From NCBI GenBank assembly GCA_014925825.1, contig JACGCK010000073.1:62001-126000 (forward strand): DNA of 64,000 bases, in the 5' to 3' direction. Below are positions 12,206 through 24,898 of this stretch, in pieces. The notes under the pieces were generated by a model. The model did no database searches. It was not told where the DNA came from and was given only the letters and a program-made list of their open reading frames with translations. The position numbers and the translations under genes are program-made. This stretch comes from Pholiota molesta. Taxonomy: Eukaryota > Basidiomycota > Agaricomycetes > Agaricales > Strophariaceae. The stretch's first letter is position 1. Each line of letters opens with the position of its first letter.

Positions 12206-13737
12206 ATGTTTCTAAGACGCGCACGTCAACTATTTCGTGGAGCACCGAAGGTCATTCCAACCTTCCCTGAAGAACCTCTTGGGCTATCTGTCGCTGAACA
12301 GGGTGGATTCTACGCGCCGAAGTTGATGACGACTCTTAATGCAAGGTACACCCTGATCGGCAAGTTGGGATGGGGCGCCCATTCGAGTGTTTGGCTCGCG
12401 CGAGACACCAGGTACGTGTATATCATTACCACAATGCATTTCCACCTGCTCATTTCGTCTCGCGCTCGGGATAGGCAACAACACGCGCATCATCCCTATG
12501 TTGCTGTCAAGATACTGTCCACCCACGCGACAGAGGTCCAAGGCAGGCTCGCGCACGAGCTTGATATCCTCCGACGCATCAACGGCAACAACGCGATAGC
12601 ACCTCCTGGTCGGAAACATATCGCCACTTTGCTGGACGACTTTACCATTACTGATCATCATGGGCCTCACCTTTGTCTCGTTTTCGAGGCTTTGGGGTCT
12701 TTTAAAGATTCTGTGTATAGTCCAGGTGCACGTCTGCCGCTGGCCGCTGTCAGGAATATCGCAAGGCAAGCATTGCTTGCTTTGGACTTCCTCCATCGTG
12801 AATGCAAGATAGTGCATACTGGTAAGAATATTGTTCCATACAGATTACAATGTAATTCCTCACCCAACCACTTCAAAGACCTCAAGCCCGACAACTTTCT
12901 TATCTCACTTCCAAACGCAGAAGAAGCAGTTCAACGGTACATAGACGGAGTGTCAAAATCAGAGGAAGTGCCCACCACACCTAACTCCTCACCCTCTATT
13001 GTGTTATCGCGCCCAATAGATCCATTCAGCCCTGACGACCTACAGAATCCAAACTATCTATCGAATTATAACATTCAGTTGACAGATTTTGGTACTGGTG
13101 AGCAGCCACTTTTCCAACACTTCTAGGCAACCAATCTGACCTCGGTCCTCGAATCCTTGTTTAGCGGCGATGGTGGATGGCCCGCATGCAGACATCATCC
13201 AGCCTTGCGCATTGCGCGCCCCAGAGGTATTATAGGCAACGGCTGGGATACCAAGGCGACATCTGGAGTTGGGATGCTTGGTGAGTAATCTCATCTTTAC
13301 CTTCTTCGGCGCAATACTACTGATGTCAATGTTAGTTATTTGATTTCTTACTGGCAGCTGGCTCTTCGTACCAAAGGGTGGTCCCACATGGAGCCCTGAA
13401 GCCTTCCATCTCGCACATATGCCCGTAGTAGCGGGAGATGAATTCGATCTCTCGTATATCCGGCAGGGGAAGCACTTCGAACAGTACTTCACACCCGAAG
13501 GTCAGTCGATTCTACAACGATATATCATATAGAAAGTTAACCTGAGAGAACTGTACGTAGGTCGTTTGCCATCAAGGTTGGGGGCATTCGGGATTTGGAG
13601 CGTGCTCTCAGCGCGTACAATGTTTTGGACGATGTAGAGCTGCCACTTTTTGTTGAGTTCTTGCGTCCAATGCTGCGGTTAAACCGTCGGATCGATCTAG
13701 TGCTGCAGAATTGCTCGAACACGAGTGGATTAAATAA
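12206..13737 (+). CDS. SRPK-like serine/threonine protein kinase, frame broken near the 3' half
   Basis: The start is MFLRRARQLFRG at 12206. The N lobe shows YTLIGKLGWGAHSSVWLARD (glycine loop) and VAVKILS (lysine). After an intron comes IVHT|DLKPDNFL (catalytic loop), then IQLTDFGT (DFG), RAPEV (APE), GSWLF and a C-terminal LLEHEW helix. An insert of about 50 Ser/Pro-rich residues sits between the catalytic loop and DFG, as in SR-protein kinases (SRPK), which phosphorylate RS-domain proteins. Introns after ACCAG, CATACTG, GGTACTG, TGCTTG and CCCGAAG fit the family. From about 13231 onward six single-base losses (near 13231, 13258, 13270, 13342, 13593, 13684) shift the frame, each restoring the family sequence in the next frame. 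This is either a young pseudogene or consensus error. Confidence 0.75.
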
Positions 13738-14583
13738 ATTTGAGGTACATATCGATGACAAAACCCACCCCAAGCTTCGCTTCTCTACTAAACTATATCT
13801 CATTCGTCATTGACAGGTGCGCTGTTGGCAAAGAGCTGGCGATGATGCTGGAGGTGCACACACACAGAGAACGAAGAACTGGGCGACGATGCAAACTGAC
13901 CAATACTAACAGACAGGGTATGAGCGCCCGTGGCATTTGAGGGGCTTTAAGGATTGGGCGTGTGTGTTTCGAGTGAAGTCGGGTAGGAGGACTCAGGAGA
14001 GAAATTTGCGCGTGGATTTTTGCGGCTAGGGTTATTTTTGGTTTGTTCGTATCGTTGAGTTCCTCGCTTTGTTCCTGCTAGCCACATGATATCTAATAAA
14101 ACTCATTGGACCAACATTGGACCCTCTTTTAGACGGTATCTGCTCAGTGCTGTTTACACACCCACATTCGTTTTATCTTCACAGATTTTTCTCGCATGGG
14201 ACACTCCGTCTTGGGAGTCGGTGCGCCCGGCGCCGCTTCCGTTGATGAAACCATATGGACCTTTTAGGTTTCTTGCATATCGCGCTGTCATATTGTTCAG
14301 ATGATTCCTGCGTGGTTTATAAGTATGCATTTTTCCCTCGCTATCGCCAACAACCATCTTTTGACCGCGTTTCTTGCTGAGCAGCTCTCCTTGCAAATGG
14401 AACACATTGTCAAAGCTCCTAAGGTCGGTGAAATACTAGGGCGTTGTGTCTATATCACTTTGGTGGACACCGGCGGATCTTGCTGATATTGCCAAATCTT
14501 CAATATTTTCTGTAGGAACAAGGACGAATTGCTACCCGACGTTGGCTGGACACGCTTCATTATTACTTTGTCGACTTATCCGG
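13738..14583. other. Intergenic between kinase and amidase
   Basis: No supported gene. Sequence from 14516 to 14583 is open in the amidase frame (TRRWLDTLHYYFVDLSGW), so an upstream amidase exon starting after TTCTGTAG at 14515 is possible. Confidence 0.35.
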
Positions 14584-16756
14584 ATGGAAGCGAACCGCCG
14601 CTCTGGCGCTGGTGCTGGCGTTGCCGCTCACCCTCCAGCCAATACGAGACATCTTCCTCAGAGTCTTTGAACGGTTCTTGACATCCAAGCCCACTTCGAG
14701 CAATGTCGCATTCCCGGATTTATACGAGGCATCTGTGATGGAACTGCAAGCCGGGCTGGATGCGCAGCACTTCACCAGTGTCGATCTCGTCAAAGCATAT
14801 TTTGCACGCATTGAAGAGGTTAACATAAAAGGCCCTGGTCTCCGAGCAGTTCTCGAGCTAAACCCGTCGGCTCTGGCCAAGCCGCAGATCTCGACAAAGA
14901 GCGCAAGATCGTGGGAAGAGAAGCATTCTGCATGGTATTCCAGTCTTGTCAAGGTCAGCTTTCCCAGCGTCAATTGATGCAACGCTAATTCCGAATTCAT
15001 GAAGGATAATATTGCTACTATCGCATCTGAGGGTAAGTGAGTCTGCTTCAGGGGATACTAGGAGCTGAGAACAATGGTATATACATTATAGGGATGAATA
15101 CTACTGCAGGATCTTATAGCTTGCTTGGTTCCGTTGTCCCCGAAGATGCAGGGGTCATCAAACGACTTCGTAACGCAGGAGCCATCATTTTAGGTGAGTA
15201 AGCCATACTCATTTCCCCTCGATATATACACAGCTCTCTAAGCGAACTTTCAGGGAAGGCGAACCTATCTGAGTTTTCCTACTTCCGAGGCATTCGTGGC
15301 GAACTGCCTAGCGGGTGGTCAGGTAGAGGTGGTCAAACCACTAACGCCTATTACCCAAATGCTGATCCCTGCGGGTCCTCTTCGGGCTCTGGCGTGGCTG
15401 CTTCGATTGGTTTAGCCCTATCACGTTGGGCACCGAAACGGATGGAAGTATATTTGTCCCTCTAGTCTCAATAATGTGGTGGGCATGAAGCCAACAGTCG
15501 GATTGACCTCTCGTGCTGGAGGTACCGTGATTTCATCCAATTCCCGTTGATATTTTCGAAGGACTGATGCCAGCTTCAACGTCTAGTTATTCCTATTTCA
15601 TCGACTCAGGACTCCGTCGGGCCAATGACTCGTTCAGTTGAAGACGCTGCGATCCTCTTATCCATCATTTCAGGAAAAGACCAGAATGATGACGCCACTC
15701 TCTCCCAACCATCAATTGTGCCAGACTTCACGAAGGCCTTGAAGAAGGATGCACTTAGAGGAAAGCGGATTGGTGTCCCAAGGCGTGTATTTATGGACGA
15801 GAAGGTTGCCAGCAATGATCCATCGGTGGGTGTAGCATTCGAGGAAGCGCTAAATGTTTTGAGAAGCTTGGGCGCTACGGTCGTAGACCCAGCGAATTTG
15901 CCCAGCGCGGAGGATATCAGCAAATCTGACTATGAAACATTGGTTTTAGAGGTAGAGTGCAAGGTGTGTTTACATTTAACCATTGCTCGTCTATTATTCT
16001 GTTACAAACATATTATACACCTAGATCGGTCTCAACACATATCTTGCGGGCTCAAGGAATCGCCGACAGAGTGCGATCACTTGCCGATGTTATTAAATTT
16101 AACGATGGGAACCCCGGCCTCGAAAAACCAGAAGGATATGAGGCCAAAGCAGGTATTTAAATTAATATTCCAAAAACGCATTATTGGATCCCAATAATAT
16201 TCTTTAATAGGCTTTTGAAGGTCGAAGCCAGCGCTGGACGAGATGCGGCGTACCTTGAGGCTTTGGCATTCGATTATGAATACGGCCGTACTAGAGGTAT
16301 TGACGCCGCTTTGAAAGAGCATGAATTGGATGCGTTGGTCCTGCCGTCTGTTGGCTCATCCTGGAGCCCTGCAGGTCAGCTTCTGGCTATCCATATGCCA
16401 GATATGCGCTCATAGTATAATTCTCTGCATCTAGCTATTGCCGGATATCCAATTATAACAGGTAAACTGCTCTTCGACGACGATGATCCGGTTGCTTGTG
16501 GACTAATATTCCTTTAGTTCCCCTGGGATTCTACCCCGAAGACATCCCTATCAAGTCGGACGAAGGCTCGAGTCGGCCATTCTCCCAAGCACCTGGTATG
16601 CCGTTTGGAATTTCATTCTTCAGCACGGCATACTCCGAATTTGAACTTATTGGGTATGCGTATGCATATGAGCAAGCGACCCACACCAGGCTGGCACGTA
16701 AAGCGTACCCAAAAGCAATTCCAAGAACACAGTTGAAGGATGTTGTCAAAAAGTGA
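14584..16756 (+). CDS. Amidase (amidase-signature family), secreted or vacuolar type
   Basis: The amidase signature is spread over about eight exons. The hydrophobic leader LALVLALPLTLQP suggests a signal peptide. The conserved order is LVK|DNIAT (catalytic Lys), then LGKANLSEFSYFRG, GGQTTNAYYPNADPCGSSSG (Gly/Ser-rich signature with the nucleophile region), GTETDGSI (second Ser), VGPMTRSVEDAA, and a C-terminal PGMPFGISFFSTAYSEFELIGYAY. Members hydrolyse amides with a Ser-cisSer-Lys triad; the substrate cannot be told. Introns lie after GTCAAG, TCTGAGG, TTTTAG, GCTGGAG, GAGTGCAAG, AAAGCAG, CCTGCAG and ATAACAG. At least eight one-base losses break the frame (near 14880, 14928, 14945, 15420, 15455, 16050, 16068, 16212). 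The start is uncertain: the ATG at 14584 needs one extra base to enter the leader frame. Confidence 0.75.
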
Positions 16757-17909
16757 TGTTTCCATTTCTTCTGTTGTGCTACCGATTTGTATTTGTTATC
16801 TCTTGTAAATTTCCAAATACTTAACGGAACCATAAATTATGAAGTGGTCAATCATGTTTGAACACGAAGCATGAGTGCTTAATTTCTGAACCAGACGCGT
16901 TGATCCAGGTTGATACAGTTATTCGATGAACTAAGTTGCTGCCCATCTGGAAGTATTTACCCTATACTCATTGACACCTTGATGCGGATCCAACTCGCTC
17001 GGTATAATAGATTACCGACAACGCTAGCAACTCTTGATTGACTTGCAAGTTTGTTGTCTTAAGGACCCTGGTAAACAAGGACCAGAAAGCAGACTATGTC
17101 ATCCAGAGTATGTGTTCATGCAACGCAGTGCCCTATTTCCAAGCTCTCAGCCATCATAAGATCGAAGGCACATGCTGGGCCTTTTCCCTCCTTTAACATT
17201 TGTTAGATAACAGCCTCCGGCTCTCAATTCAACAGTTATCCTGCCATAAATCCTTCAAAACAAATCACAAGCTCCTCGTCGTCCCAACATCGTCCCTTGG
17301 AACAGAACAGGCGAGAGAGCGCCTATAGTGGCACGACGGAAAGAAATAGACAAGCGCGAATCTCGATGCGACAGGAGTGTTCAGTACGCGAATTTGTAAT
17401 AACACTTGAATGCTTTCTCGACGGCCGGGGAAAGGGCCTGCTGTACGGCTCATTAGGATCAAACCTGGTGGACTGTGAGCGGGCTATAGCGCAGATAAGT
17501 CGAAGATAAAGGCTCGGCGCTTGGTGTAATCGAGCCGGCGCCTGACAATGGCGCCGCGATGGTCACAGTTTACGAAGTGGGTATAGCGATTAAGGATTCA
17601 AGTTAAGTTCAACATAAAGAAAAATGGTAATGGCGGCGGTTCGAAAAGCGCAGGGCCGCAGGCATGTCAACTGACGCGACACGACAGTCACTACGTCACG
17701 TGGTTCTTCGTCACACACACGCGTCATTCCAGACACGGCGATTCATACGTTGGAACATTACCAACTATACTTCAACGTTACCTAGTTCGAAGCAAGTTCA
17801 GATCAGGTCTATTGCATAACTACCAAGAACTTCAAGAGGACAACACATTGGAACTGATTCGGTACTCTGTAATCGGCGAACTTGTCTACATCAAGCCTTC
17901 TCTGCGTAC
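16757..17909. other. Intergenic, no gene seen
   Basis: Downstream of the amidase and of LRR-like gene A, which converge here. Only short shadow frames are present and no repeat stands out. Confidence 0.5.
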
Positions 17910-19921
17910 TTATTTACGATGGTGCGATCGAGAGAGCTGGCACATTTGCACAAGCTCGTGTATTTCCTGCCACTGCCCTGCGTTGCACCCCTCCTGCGTC
18001 TCGATGCTCTCTAGCTTCGGGAACAGCGCATCGAGATACTGCGCAACTTCCATGAGGCGCCGACGATTGTCGTGGGCAACAGGATTGCCCACGGCCAACT
18101 TCTTCACCCCAAATGTAACATCGTCTTCCGGCAAGAATGGTACGTTGGAGAGGTGCTTGAATCCACATTGGAACGAGGTGAGAGAAGGACAACTCTCCAG
18201 AATGCCGCGCAGCCTGCTCAAGGATATCCCTTTGGCACCCAGGTCGATTGGAAGATGAAGCGTTTCGAGGCCCGAAGGTTGCGTGAGGGTGGATAGATGG
18301 TGCAACGCATCTCCAAAGTCCAATGACATTGTCAGGCCAGATATTTCCAAGTGACGCAAATGCGGGAGCGATAGCAAAGACTGGAATGCGGATAACTCGA
18401 GCTCAGCATGGGGATCGTCTGGGGATGCCTTCTGGTAGCATATCCTGACCGTCGCAAGGGAATGTGCCCATGACGCCAAAACCGTGCGCAAAACAGCTTC
18501 AAATTTTGGTTTTAACATCATCATTTTAGACCCGGGGCCTGTCCCTTTTTTTCTCCTTAGTAGCTTGGTAGATGTCAAAGAGATGTCAACCAATTTTGAG
18601 GACTCGATCATATCCATGAGCGTGGACATCAAGTCCAATTTGGCCACGATATGAAGAGTCGTCAGCTTATAGAAACCGCCTTTTGGAGAATATGGGATGG
18701 GCTCCACGGTTTCTATGGCATGAGTCGGAGGCTTCAACTTCTCTAGTGCATTAGCAGCTAGAATGGATGGTGAAGGAGAAGGCGATCGCGAGGGAGGTGC
18801 TTCGAGAAAAGGGTCATTGGGGTGATGAACCCCAAAATTATCATTGGCTGCCTTTGATTCGTATGGTGCGCCCCAACCATCGTCTCCGCTACCTGCAGGG
18901 GGAAGTGTCTCGACGGTGTTTCCAAATAGTGAAAGCGGCGGAGATGGAGAAGGTAGACAGTCTTCTTCAAAAGATCTATAGCTTGCAGCTCTTGCATCAA
19001 GAACCAGAATTTCAAGTTCTGGGAGCTGCCCGAGGTCCTGTAACATCGACCAACTGACGACAGAGCCTACGATACTCAGCTTGAGCTCGCGCAAGTTGAC
19101 AAATCGCATGCATGTTGAATGAAGAGCATCGTATGACACGCCTGTGCCAAGCCTGATGCTCGACAGGTGAGGGGCCTCATCGGCGAGGGTGTCCAAGAAC
19201 GTCAAGAACGTATCGAACTGCGACTCTGGAATATGTTGTTCCACCTCCAGGACTTCGAGAGTATGGAGTAAGAATAATGGAAGAAGGGACAATGATGTTT
19301 CGGGTTTATTGACATCGATGTGAAGGCTCTTCAGGGAAGGGAAGAAAGTGTCGGATTTGTTGTAGCGAGCACCAAGCTGCACCAATCGAAGCAATGTGCC
19401 AGCCTCGACCAAAGAATGTGCATCGTTTAAGGTAAATTTGGTCACGCGTCTCGCATAGTCAAATAGCTTCTTGAAGCTGTCTTTCGAGATAAAACCGCGT
19501 AAATGCTATTAAATTTATGATTGTTGAGTGTGTATCAGATAGTTAAAAAATGGTTGATTCACATATTTTCCATCGATTAACTGGAGTCCAGGAGAATCCA
19601 GTGCTTGAAGCAATGGAAGGAAAGAGTCGATCGCAACATCGGCATCGACGAAAGGGACACCAGACATAGCTAGATACAAGCAGCAGAAGTTAACAACTAC
19701 ATGTATACACTCACAAGAAAAGACATACCACTTTCAATGTTATCTTCGTTATCTTCATGAGAGGTCAAGATAGTAGACGACGCTGTCTCGTCATCGGGTC
19801 CAGAAACTGCCGATGAAGGGTCCATTGGGGATGGCAGCGCCATTGAGGTAGGAGATTGAGATCGAGAAGGTGGAAAGTCAAGTAGATCGATGTCGTCCGT
19901 GGAGACAGAAAAATCGCTCAT
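17910..19921 (-). CDS. LRR-like protein of the F-box-associated type, tandem copy A
   Basis: Three exons, 19921-19729, 19669-19563 and 19505-17910, with clean GT-AG joins. Exon 1 encodes an acidic, Ser/Pro-rich N-terminus (SVSTDDIDLLD). Exon 2 encodes a short conserved piece (FLPLLQALDSPGLQLIDG). Exon 3 encodes about 530 residues of irregular leucine-rich segments beginning LFDYARRVTKFTLND and ending KLESIETQEGC then WQEIHELVQMC. The YARRV/TLTL and ending motifs match the post-F-box region of agaricomycete F-box proteins, but no F-box helix bundle is visible. It is the most diverged of four tandem paralogues. A role as a substrate-recognition protein is only an inference. The frame is intact. 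Confidence 0.72.
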
Positions 19922-19973
19922 GCCAAAGATGATGATGGTCAGAGGGAATGAAGAACAATGGGCGAGCCTGGGA

Positions 19974-20006
19974 TTATAAAGGGAAATTAGGCGCCCATGC
20001 CTCGTG
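19974..20006 (-). promoter_or_regulatory. Core promoter of copy A: TATA box and shared upstream box
   Basis: On the minus strand the box CACGAGGCATGGGCGCCTAA (20006-19987) is followed by TTTATAAT (TATA, about 19980-19974), 53 bases before the ATG. The same box occurs upstream of copies B, C and D. Confidence 0.55.
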
Positions 20007-20251
20007 ACGGTGCGGCTTCCCACAGTGGAACTTCTTGCCTTCGTTGACCGCTTTCAGTTGAATAGCACACATTTATCGCCAGGGAAACACAATACCTTAT
20101 TGTCTGAAAGTCGTGGAAAGGCTTTACGACTTCCACGATGCGCGGACGAGAAGATGATACAAGAAAATACGAAAAAAGGTGATAAATGCTAGTGCCCTTC
20201 ATCTCTATATCAAGAACAAGGACGTGTTCAAATGCGAATTCAAAGCATAAT

Positions 20252-22278
20252 CTACTCAATGGGCGATTGATGGGCGACTCGATGTAAACGTTTCTCAGCG
20301 GCCAGGGTCATAGTGTGGCACATCTTGACTAGAGAGTGGATTTGTTGCCAGTCTTCCTCGTCGTAGCCCTCATGTGTGTTGATGGCCTTGAGATGCGGGA
20401 ATAGCAAAGAGAGGTGGGTGGCGACCGGTATCTTGTGCGGTACTGCTCCGCCGACGGATAGGACTTCCAATCCATGAGGAGTTATGTCAACCTCTTCATC
20501 AAACTGCATGGCCACTGCAGCAGGGATATCAATGAAGCATTCCAAGTAGATCAGGCGAGGGTAATAGTGAGTGATTAGATCAAGAGTTGATATGGTGATC
20601 CCTGTGTTCGATGTCTCGTCTACAGGAAGTTGTAGCCTTTGCAAAGACATCGGCGAGGCTACGTGTGCCGTAGTTGAGTCGATGATGGATTCTTCCATGA
20701 AGGGTAAAGCCCAATGAGCGATCTTTAACTCCTTGAGAGATGGATATGACAAAAGCGTCCCCAAAGTTGTCCATGGTAATTCGTGCACTTCAGTGAATGC
20801 AGAGTGAGATGATACATCGATACTGAACGATTCTAGGGCCCCGAAATCGAGGATCATCTCGATCACAGCTGCAAAAATTGAAGTTTGGGAGACGGGGATC
20901 AAAGTCGTTTCCCGCTTCACTCGGATAAGGCACTGTGCGAGGTGACGCTTATATCGCTTTACTGCCTCGAGCGTGAGGCAAATTTGAACCCCAGTCATAG
21001 TTTCGAATGTCGTTGAAGAAGTGCGCCCAGGTTTGTTCTTGGACGTAGGGTGGTCTAACATCCACTTCAATTCTTCAATCGACATTGTATACATGGGGTC
21101 TTCAGGCTTGGCTTCGTCCTCATAAGGGTGTTCTGTATCACTTGAAATATTATCTGGGGGAATAATGAGGCCACTTGCAGCCGTAGTTGGAGATTCGGGC
21201 AACGGTCGAACCAAGGTCAACGATACTTCTTTGACCGTTCGTGGGGGAAGGTGGGAGATCAGGTCCTCCATAAGCATGATGTTGCCAGTAACGGCCAGCT
21301 TGCGGAGTCGTGGAAATGGGAGAGGGGTTAGGTCGGTTGCGATCGCCATCTGGCCAGCGGACAATGAAAGATTTGGGGATCCAATGTCGTTAGTTGTGGG
21401 AGACAAAGAGGTATTGTTCGCAGCGAGTAGATGCCGCTTGAATTTGTATTGTGCCGTGTGAGCGTCGATAAGAAACGACTCCAAGTCTGGTAACATAGAA
21501 ACTTCTTTCAAAAAAGCGAAATCGAGCGATTCTACTGCGTCAGTGAGGTGAAGTTGACGCAGGTGGTTGAATTTCAAGGAGCTCTGCAGGAAGCTTTTAG
21601 AGACACGCCCACACAAGGTGATGTTCGACAACCTTGGGACCCTAATAACGAGTTCCTTCAGGAAAGAAGAGAGGGCGATCTGGCGAGCCCGAGTTGATGG
21701 GGCTCTGACAATTTCCAACGAATTGAGGGACGGTACTAAGCAGAAGAATAGATATAAAAGGGATTGGTTGGCATCGATGATGCGAAGGCATTCCAAAGAG
21801 GACAGAAATGGGCTTTTGGGGTCCTGTATCAAAGCGAGTCGAGCCAGAGTTTCAGGAGCTATATCCGGAGGAGTTATGGGCGCTGTGTCCGTCAAGACCA
21901 ATTCCTTGATCCTTCGCGTATATGAAGTGAGCTGTTCAAGCTCCTCCTCCATAAGAGGACCGTCAATGTGCTACGCTCAATTGGATTAAATCATGTGGTG
22001 TTTCGGAGAATCTAGGCGACTCGGACTGACATATGCATTATCTTCAAGAACTAAACCAGGCAAACGTTCAATGATGGATACGAAAGAATCAACCGCAGGC
22101 AACATTTCAATTGGGGGTTCAGGATCTGTGGGGGCGCATTATTTGACATAGATATCCGAAGGCATAGACATAACGCACTATTATCCGCAGGTTCAGTATG
22201 CAGAGTCGGTAGGTCATCTCTCCCATCGATAGAGGGAGCTACCATATCAGAAAATTCGTTCAAAGTGGGAGAGGACAT
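20252..22278 (-). CDS. LRR-like protein, tandem copy B
   Basis: Exons 22278-22179, 22125-22031 and 21970-20252 join in frame. Exon 1 starts MSSPTLNEFSDM. Exon 2 gives MLPAVDSFVSIIERLPGLVL. Exon 3 starts HIDGPLMEEELEQLTSYTRR and continues with PETLARLALIQDPKSPFLSS and LECLRIIDANQSL. Further leucine-rich strands end HLKAINTHEGYDEEDWQQIH and a final helix VKMCHTM. It is closest to copies C and D, sharing whole blocks such as LQSSLKFNHLRQLHL and SLDFAFL. The N-terminus may extend further upstream: copy C has about 24 extra residues and similar DNA lies upstream here, but a frame shift prevents joining it. Confidence 0.75.
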
Positions 22279-22296
22279 TTCGAAAGGGTGTCGCAA

Positions 22297-23189
22297 TCGG
22301 AGTCGTCGTAAAACGTGACACTTGACGGATGGTATCGCCAGTCGAGATAGGTAGGTTGAATGTACACGCGATCCTATGAGTTTCTACGATGGTAAGGAAC
22401 AACAAGTGAAGGGTGCCAGTGAAGGATTGAAGGACGTCATTCTATATACTTACCATCGATTAAATAAGCGCCCAAGCCTCGTGCCATGTACAAGCCGTCA
22501 CCACGATGCATCCATGTGCACTGAGCCTAACGACCCCAGAATTTCACTGCGAGTCAAGGATGAGCGTATCGTGAGTTATTTCCTCGCCTATATTGTCGAG
22601 GATTCCCATCGAAGTATGAACGTATAGCTGTTGGTTCTCTTGTACCACCAGTCAGGCAGAAAAGTTTGACGATGTGGAATAATCTGGAGACTGGAGGTGA
22701 TTTGGAGGTACGTATGTACATACAAAGTACGCACTGCGATCAACAGCGGTGTTTGAAATACTACGTACGCGACTGACAATAGTTTGTCCTCTAAGCGTCA
22801 TTCCTGATGTTGTAGCGAGAAACCACCATAAGCTGAGCAGACGGCGAGTGCATAGAAGTCGAATTTGAGTTTGAGCCAAGTTTGAGCAATGTTTGTGATG
22901 GCGGCGACACCAGCGGACGCTTGGCGAACGCTGGAGTACACAGTCATGATCCGACCCCTTTCAAGTATGGATTCATTTAATTTCAACCTTATGTTTCCTG
23001 TGCGCCTCATCCATTCACATCCAGGAGACCCAACACATTCATTTAGAACCAGAAACTAAAATTGATTTGTTCAATTTTACATCAAGTACAACAAGAAAGT
23101 CAAAAGCAAGGTATGGAAAGCAGATTCAAAGCATAGAAACGCACAATTGTAGATTTAGAGGAGGCCCAACCATTCACTCTAATCTGAGC
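22297..23189. other. Spacer between tandem copies B and C
   Basis: Apart from the promoter of copy B, no gene is seen. Short frames on both strands lack protein-like content. Confidence 0.5.
22442..22483 (-). promoter_or_regulatory. Core promoter of copy B: TATA-like and shared upstream box
   Basis: Minus strand: CACGAGGCTTGGGCGCTTAT (22483-22464), then after about 15 bases GTATATAGA (TATA-like, about 22449-22442). It is about 160 bases before the assigned ATG, longer than in the other copies, which fits a start codon lying further upstream. Confidence 0.5.
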
Positions 23190-23688
23190 TCACTGGACAC
23201 CTTGCTGACGATGCTTTTCGTCGCGACGCACAGTCTGGCACATCTTGACTAAGGTATGGATATATTCCCAGTCGCCCTCGTCATAGCCGCCATGCGTTTC
23301 GATAGTCTCGAGATATGGGAAAAGCAAGGAAAGATCGGTGGCAATGTTAACTTTGTCTTTTGCCGAAGGTGATCCTCCACGAACAAATAGAACTTTCAAT
23401 CCATGAGGAATAAAATCATTCCCCAAATTGAGCGGCGAGTCCAATGTGGGAGGAATCCGTCGGATGCAACCTCCAAAATGGGTAAGGCGAGGATAATAGC
23501 GCGCAATCTGGTGAAGAGTCGAGATCATGATGCCCGAATTCAACTTGAATGATGCAGGAAGTTCCAGCTTTTCCATGGACATTGGGATGTCAGAGGGCAT
23601 CGCAACCAAGTCAACGAGGGATTCATCCACGGAGGTCAAGGCCCAACGATAAAACTGTAATTTTTTGAGAGTCGGGCACGATAAGAGC

Positions 23689-23696
23689 GTTCGGAA
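23689..23696. repeat. Target site duplication, left copy
   Basis: GTTCGGAA, identical to the copy at the other end of the hAT element; inside the coding sequence of copy C (reads TTC CGA AC on the minus strand). Confidence 0.9.
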
Positions 23697-23721
23697 TAGT
23701 GATGTGACGGCTCGGGCTTTG
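23697..23721 (+). repeat. hAT terminal inverted repeat, left
   Basis: Begins TAGTGATGTGACGGCTC and continues with GGGCTTTG. It differs from the right end at positions 6, 12 and 18. Confidence 0.85.
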
Positions 23722-24898
23722 AAGCCCTAGGCCCCGGGTACCAGGCCCGCTCAGGCCGGGCCAAGCCGGGCCCACAACACGGCTTGAGGCGGCCTAGGGC
23801 CTGGCTCGACATATTTCAAGGCCCGAGCCCGCGGCCCAGGCCCGGGCTTTTGGCAGTTTAGTCGGAGCTTGAATTCGCTGTTGTCGAACGTTGAACAATT
23901 ACAATCAGCTTCCACCATGCACTCTCCAACCATGCGCCACGCCCTCCCCTAACATCCGCGCCCTCAAGCCACTTCTCTAATGACGACGAAAGCACCAGGG
24001 ATGGAGGAAGACCCGTGTAGCGGGAGATCCGAGAGGTGTGTCACAGCTCCTGTCCCACACGCCCACCTCTGACCGCCCTTTTCCTCCCCAGGTGCAGTTA
24101 CCAGCAGCCCTGCTGTCCTCGCCAGCACTTGATGAGGACGCGGACGACGCACGTACGGGCACGGATGGACAGACAGCAACATGGATGGACGACAACGCGC
24201 AGCCAGACAACGACAACGCGCGGATGGACAACGTCAATGCGCGAACGGATGACCTGCCCACGCCCGGCTGCCCAACCTCCCGTCGGACGTGGAGATCGAC
24301 GACGCGATCCGGCCACTGTTTATTGCGGCGGACAAGGTGCTCGTGCACGACGCTGCGTGGATGGCGCTCGGGCGGGACGACGCGTTGTACGCTGCACTGC
24401 AGGCGTGCAACTCCCCCAACACCAAGGACGTCATGCTCCCTGCCACGAGTGTGCACAACATCCAAAAATCCGTCCGCGCGGGTCAGCACCACGTGGAGCG
24501 GCTCCTGCGCGCTCCTGGGGCTATTCAACATCAACGACGACAACGTGCGGACGGGATGGCGACAACGCGCGGACGGGCGACTGGGATCTCTGAGCGATGC
24601 CCTTGCCGTGCGCGTCACCTGCTGGGATGCTCGTGCACGTCAAGGCGGATTCATGAACACTGTGGGCACCTAGGACCCACCGCACCGTCTTCTCGCACAA
24701 AGAGTACTGCACATATTGCAGTCTCTGCGGCGTGAAGACGCTCAGGTGGGATCTCTGGCAGAGTTTCCAAAAATAGACTGTAAGCCCGGGCTCAGGCCCA
24801 AGCCAGGCCGGGCCAAGCCCTATTGCAGGCTTTGGGCCTGGCCTGAGATTTCACAAGGCCTGAGCCCTCTAAGCCGGGCCCAAGCCCGGGCTTTTTTG

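Noticed and set aside
12206..13737. Kinase called as a plain pseudogene
   Set aside because: The same kind of one-base loss occurs in essential genes in this window, so decay cannot be told from consensus error.
24038..24673. hAT transposase fragment
   Set aside because: None of the hAT catalytic or dimerisation motifs are visible in any frame.
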